A DNA stretch of 64,000 bases from Theobroma cacao (lineage: Eukaryota; Streptophyta; Magnoliopsida; Malvales; Malvaceae), in NCBI RefSeq assembly GCF_000208745.1, contig NC_030850.1, positions 32,248,736-32,312,735 of the forward strand, written 5' to 3'. Shown here in pieces: positions 62,366 to 64,000 of the stretch. The translations under genes were made by a program, and so were the position numbers. The first letter of the stretch is position 1; each line of letters starts with the position of its first letter. The notes under the pieces were generated by a model, which was not told where the DNA came from, searched no databases, and was given only the letters and a program-made list of their open reading frames with translations.

Positions 62366-64000
62366 TTATACCACGCCAAATGCTGACTGTATTGTAGATG
62401 AGACACGAGAAGCAATGGTCCGAGAGGCAAACGCCATCTGAATTTAGAAAAAGCACTTTGTCAGATCAAAGAAATGATCTAAACTGTAGCTGAGAATTAG
62501 CATCACATAGAAGGTTCAGGTCAGACTAAGACTGGGAATCAAGAGCTCTGTAATAAGCTTGAGCCCAGCTCACCTTCAATCCAATAAACAAACCCACCCA
62601 ACCAGTTAGAATTCAAGAAGGGGCCTCGACCCACCACCAAGTCAATAGATCGTTTCTCCTTTTCCCGAAGAAAAACAGTAGCATAAATCAGTTCTCTATC
62701 AAAACAAACTTTAACTAAATCCAAGATTTAAGGTGATCTTTGGAGATTTGTGCTTGTAAATTTCTGTTTTTTAAGCATGCATAGTCTGTATTTTACATCT
62801 AATCACATGTTATCCATATATCTCTATGTAGAGAACAAACTTGTGCGGTATTGGATTTAACGCTTGGACAAGGTTCAACTAAAAAAAAAAACTTGGACAA
62901 GGTTCGATATAGAATTCTTAGCTTCTTGCTATCTCAAGAGAGCTAATTTAAGCCCAATCTAGTCCCCCTATGAGCCAATGAGCAATTAATATCCTTAACC
63001 TCAACTTCATAAACTTCTTGTTGGACTGGCCAGGCTGGGCAGCCCATTCCCTGCATTCACGTAGGGCTGTCAGATAGCTGGTGATAACTATGGTTATAAT
63101 GGTTTCTATTCAAACATTGCACAAAAGAACATGATCAATGGTAAAGAGTACATGCAGCTATTTCTCAGAACGGATGGTATGCAGTTTAGTTGGTTAACAA
63201 ACGACTTCTAATGATAAGGCAGCTCCAAACACCACTTTGAACTCTGGAAATTTGGATGCAGAGCCAGAAACAACTTTCACACTTAGGAAGGAAATTATTT
63301 ATAGTGAAAAGTATCCTGTTTTTATGATCATGTTAATACTTTCTCTAAATAAATATAGTACTAGTTAAAATGATTTTCCATAGTCAGTGAACTTCTCTTA
63401 GTGCTACTGGCAGCAGCAGAGCATGAATGGACTTCGGGCTTGAAGAGCCCTGCTCAAGCCACCAAAACCAGGTTAGCCACTTTGACTGCCATGATGTGTA
63501 ATCTAGCATTATCATCCTTTATCTCATTCTTCAGCACAATTATCATAATATTATAACAGCATTAAAATCACTATAAATCTGAAATGGCAGAATCTCGTAC
63601 CTTTACGGTATTTGGTAAATCCAATGATGTTGGCTATGCCAAGGCTCAAACAAACACCCACAACCAGGAGATAATCAGCCTGAAACCTTAGAAGCGATAA
63701 TATTGCAAAAATGATCCAAGCAGCTGCCTGAAAAAGGACAAAACAAAAGAAAGAAATGCTTCAAGTATATCAGAGTATGAAAAGATTGTAAAGATTCCTA
63801 ACCCTGCAATGCAGTATGCACATCATTACTTATACATGGCAATTATAGATGATTAGGGTACATTGAGAACAGCAAGATGGAAGTTTTATATATCCACAAA
63901 AGCTAGTCAACAATCATCAGCAAGTCCTTTTCAATCCATTTTCCCAATGATCACTCACATTAAGGTGCAATGTCCACCAAAATAGCCAGGAATCCTTTTT
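62366..64000 (-). CDS. ECH: ECHIDNA/TVP23 trans-Golgi network membrane protein, C-terminal part
   Basis: ECHIDNA is a multi-pass trans-Golgi network protein needed for secretion and cell elongation. The window holds its 3' end on the minus strand; the 5' part lies beyond 64000. Exons seen are >64000-63959 (KKDSWLFWWTLHLN), 63727-63601 (AAAWIIFAILSLLRFQADYL, then VVGVCLSLGIANIIGFTK) and the last exon 62437-62366 (MAFASRTIASRVSSTIQSAF then GVV and stop; the Met here is internal). The conserved KKDSWLFWWTLYL, RFQADYLLVVGVCLSL and FASQTIASRFQSTVQSAF of the family are all matched. The 63601 exon ends in phase 1 while the last begins in phase 0, so a small exon with length 3n+2 is required between them. 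In the family this would encode about DAKKQxQ, but I could not find it. Confidence 0.88.

Overview
This is a stretch of nuclear DNA from a flowering plant, almost certainly a eudicot and probably a woody rosid. The evidence is the AT-rich intergenic DNA, GT-AG introns with plant-like exon structures, plant-only gene families (DUF724/Agenet, gibberellin 2-oxidase, subgroup-20 R2R3 MYB, plastid NFU, ECHIDNA), and decayed plant transposons. The species cannot be told from the sequence. There are two N gaps (32792-32928 and 45676-45820) and one single N (41307) inside a TA repeat.

Layout. 1-5300 is repeat-rich: the 3' end of a long LTR, a tandem duplication, a hAT-like element, a dead class III chitinase fragment and a duplicated 370-bp segment. 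5730-22022 is a compact gene cluster: a DUF724/Agenet chromatin-type gene (-), plastid NFU1 (+), an INSIG-domain membrane protein gene (-), and SWC4, the DMAP1-like subunit of SWR1/NuA4 (-). NFU1 and DUF724 are divergent over about 0.4-0.5 kb. SWC4 is divergent from a possible small-peptide gene at 22.5-23.7 kb. 24.3-35.4 kb is gene-poor and AT-rich, with a tandem array around a gap. 35586-38401 is a C19 gibberellin 2-oxidase (+). 38.4-46.8 kb holds a TRIM-like element, a 1.2-kb hAT element with target-site duplication and a 2.26-kb solo LTR with a perfect 5-bp target-site duplication. 46910-49023 is a pectin methylesterase (-), 53195-54347 an R2R3 MYB of subgroup 20 (-), and 62366 to the window end the 3' part of ECHIDNA/TVP23 (-).

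Exon boundaries were worked out by hand. In all seven complete recognised genes the reading phase closes exactly across every intron, giving proteins of 867, 218, 247, 450, 338, 388 and 297 residues. One intron, in SWC4, uses a GC donor. In ECHIDNA one tiny exon could not be located. The genes do not form a pathway, but MYB + SWC4 + DUF724 recalls an Arabidopsis chromosome 2 neighbourhood (MYB2, SWC4, DUF5/DUF6, from memory), so part of the window may be a conserved microsyntenic block. The most interesting unexplained items are the small gene divergent from SWC4, the conserved series of hairpins in the LTR family, and the plant INSIG-domain protein.
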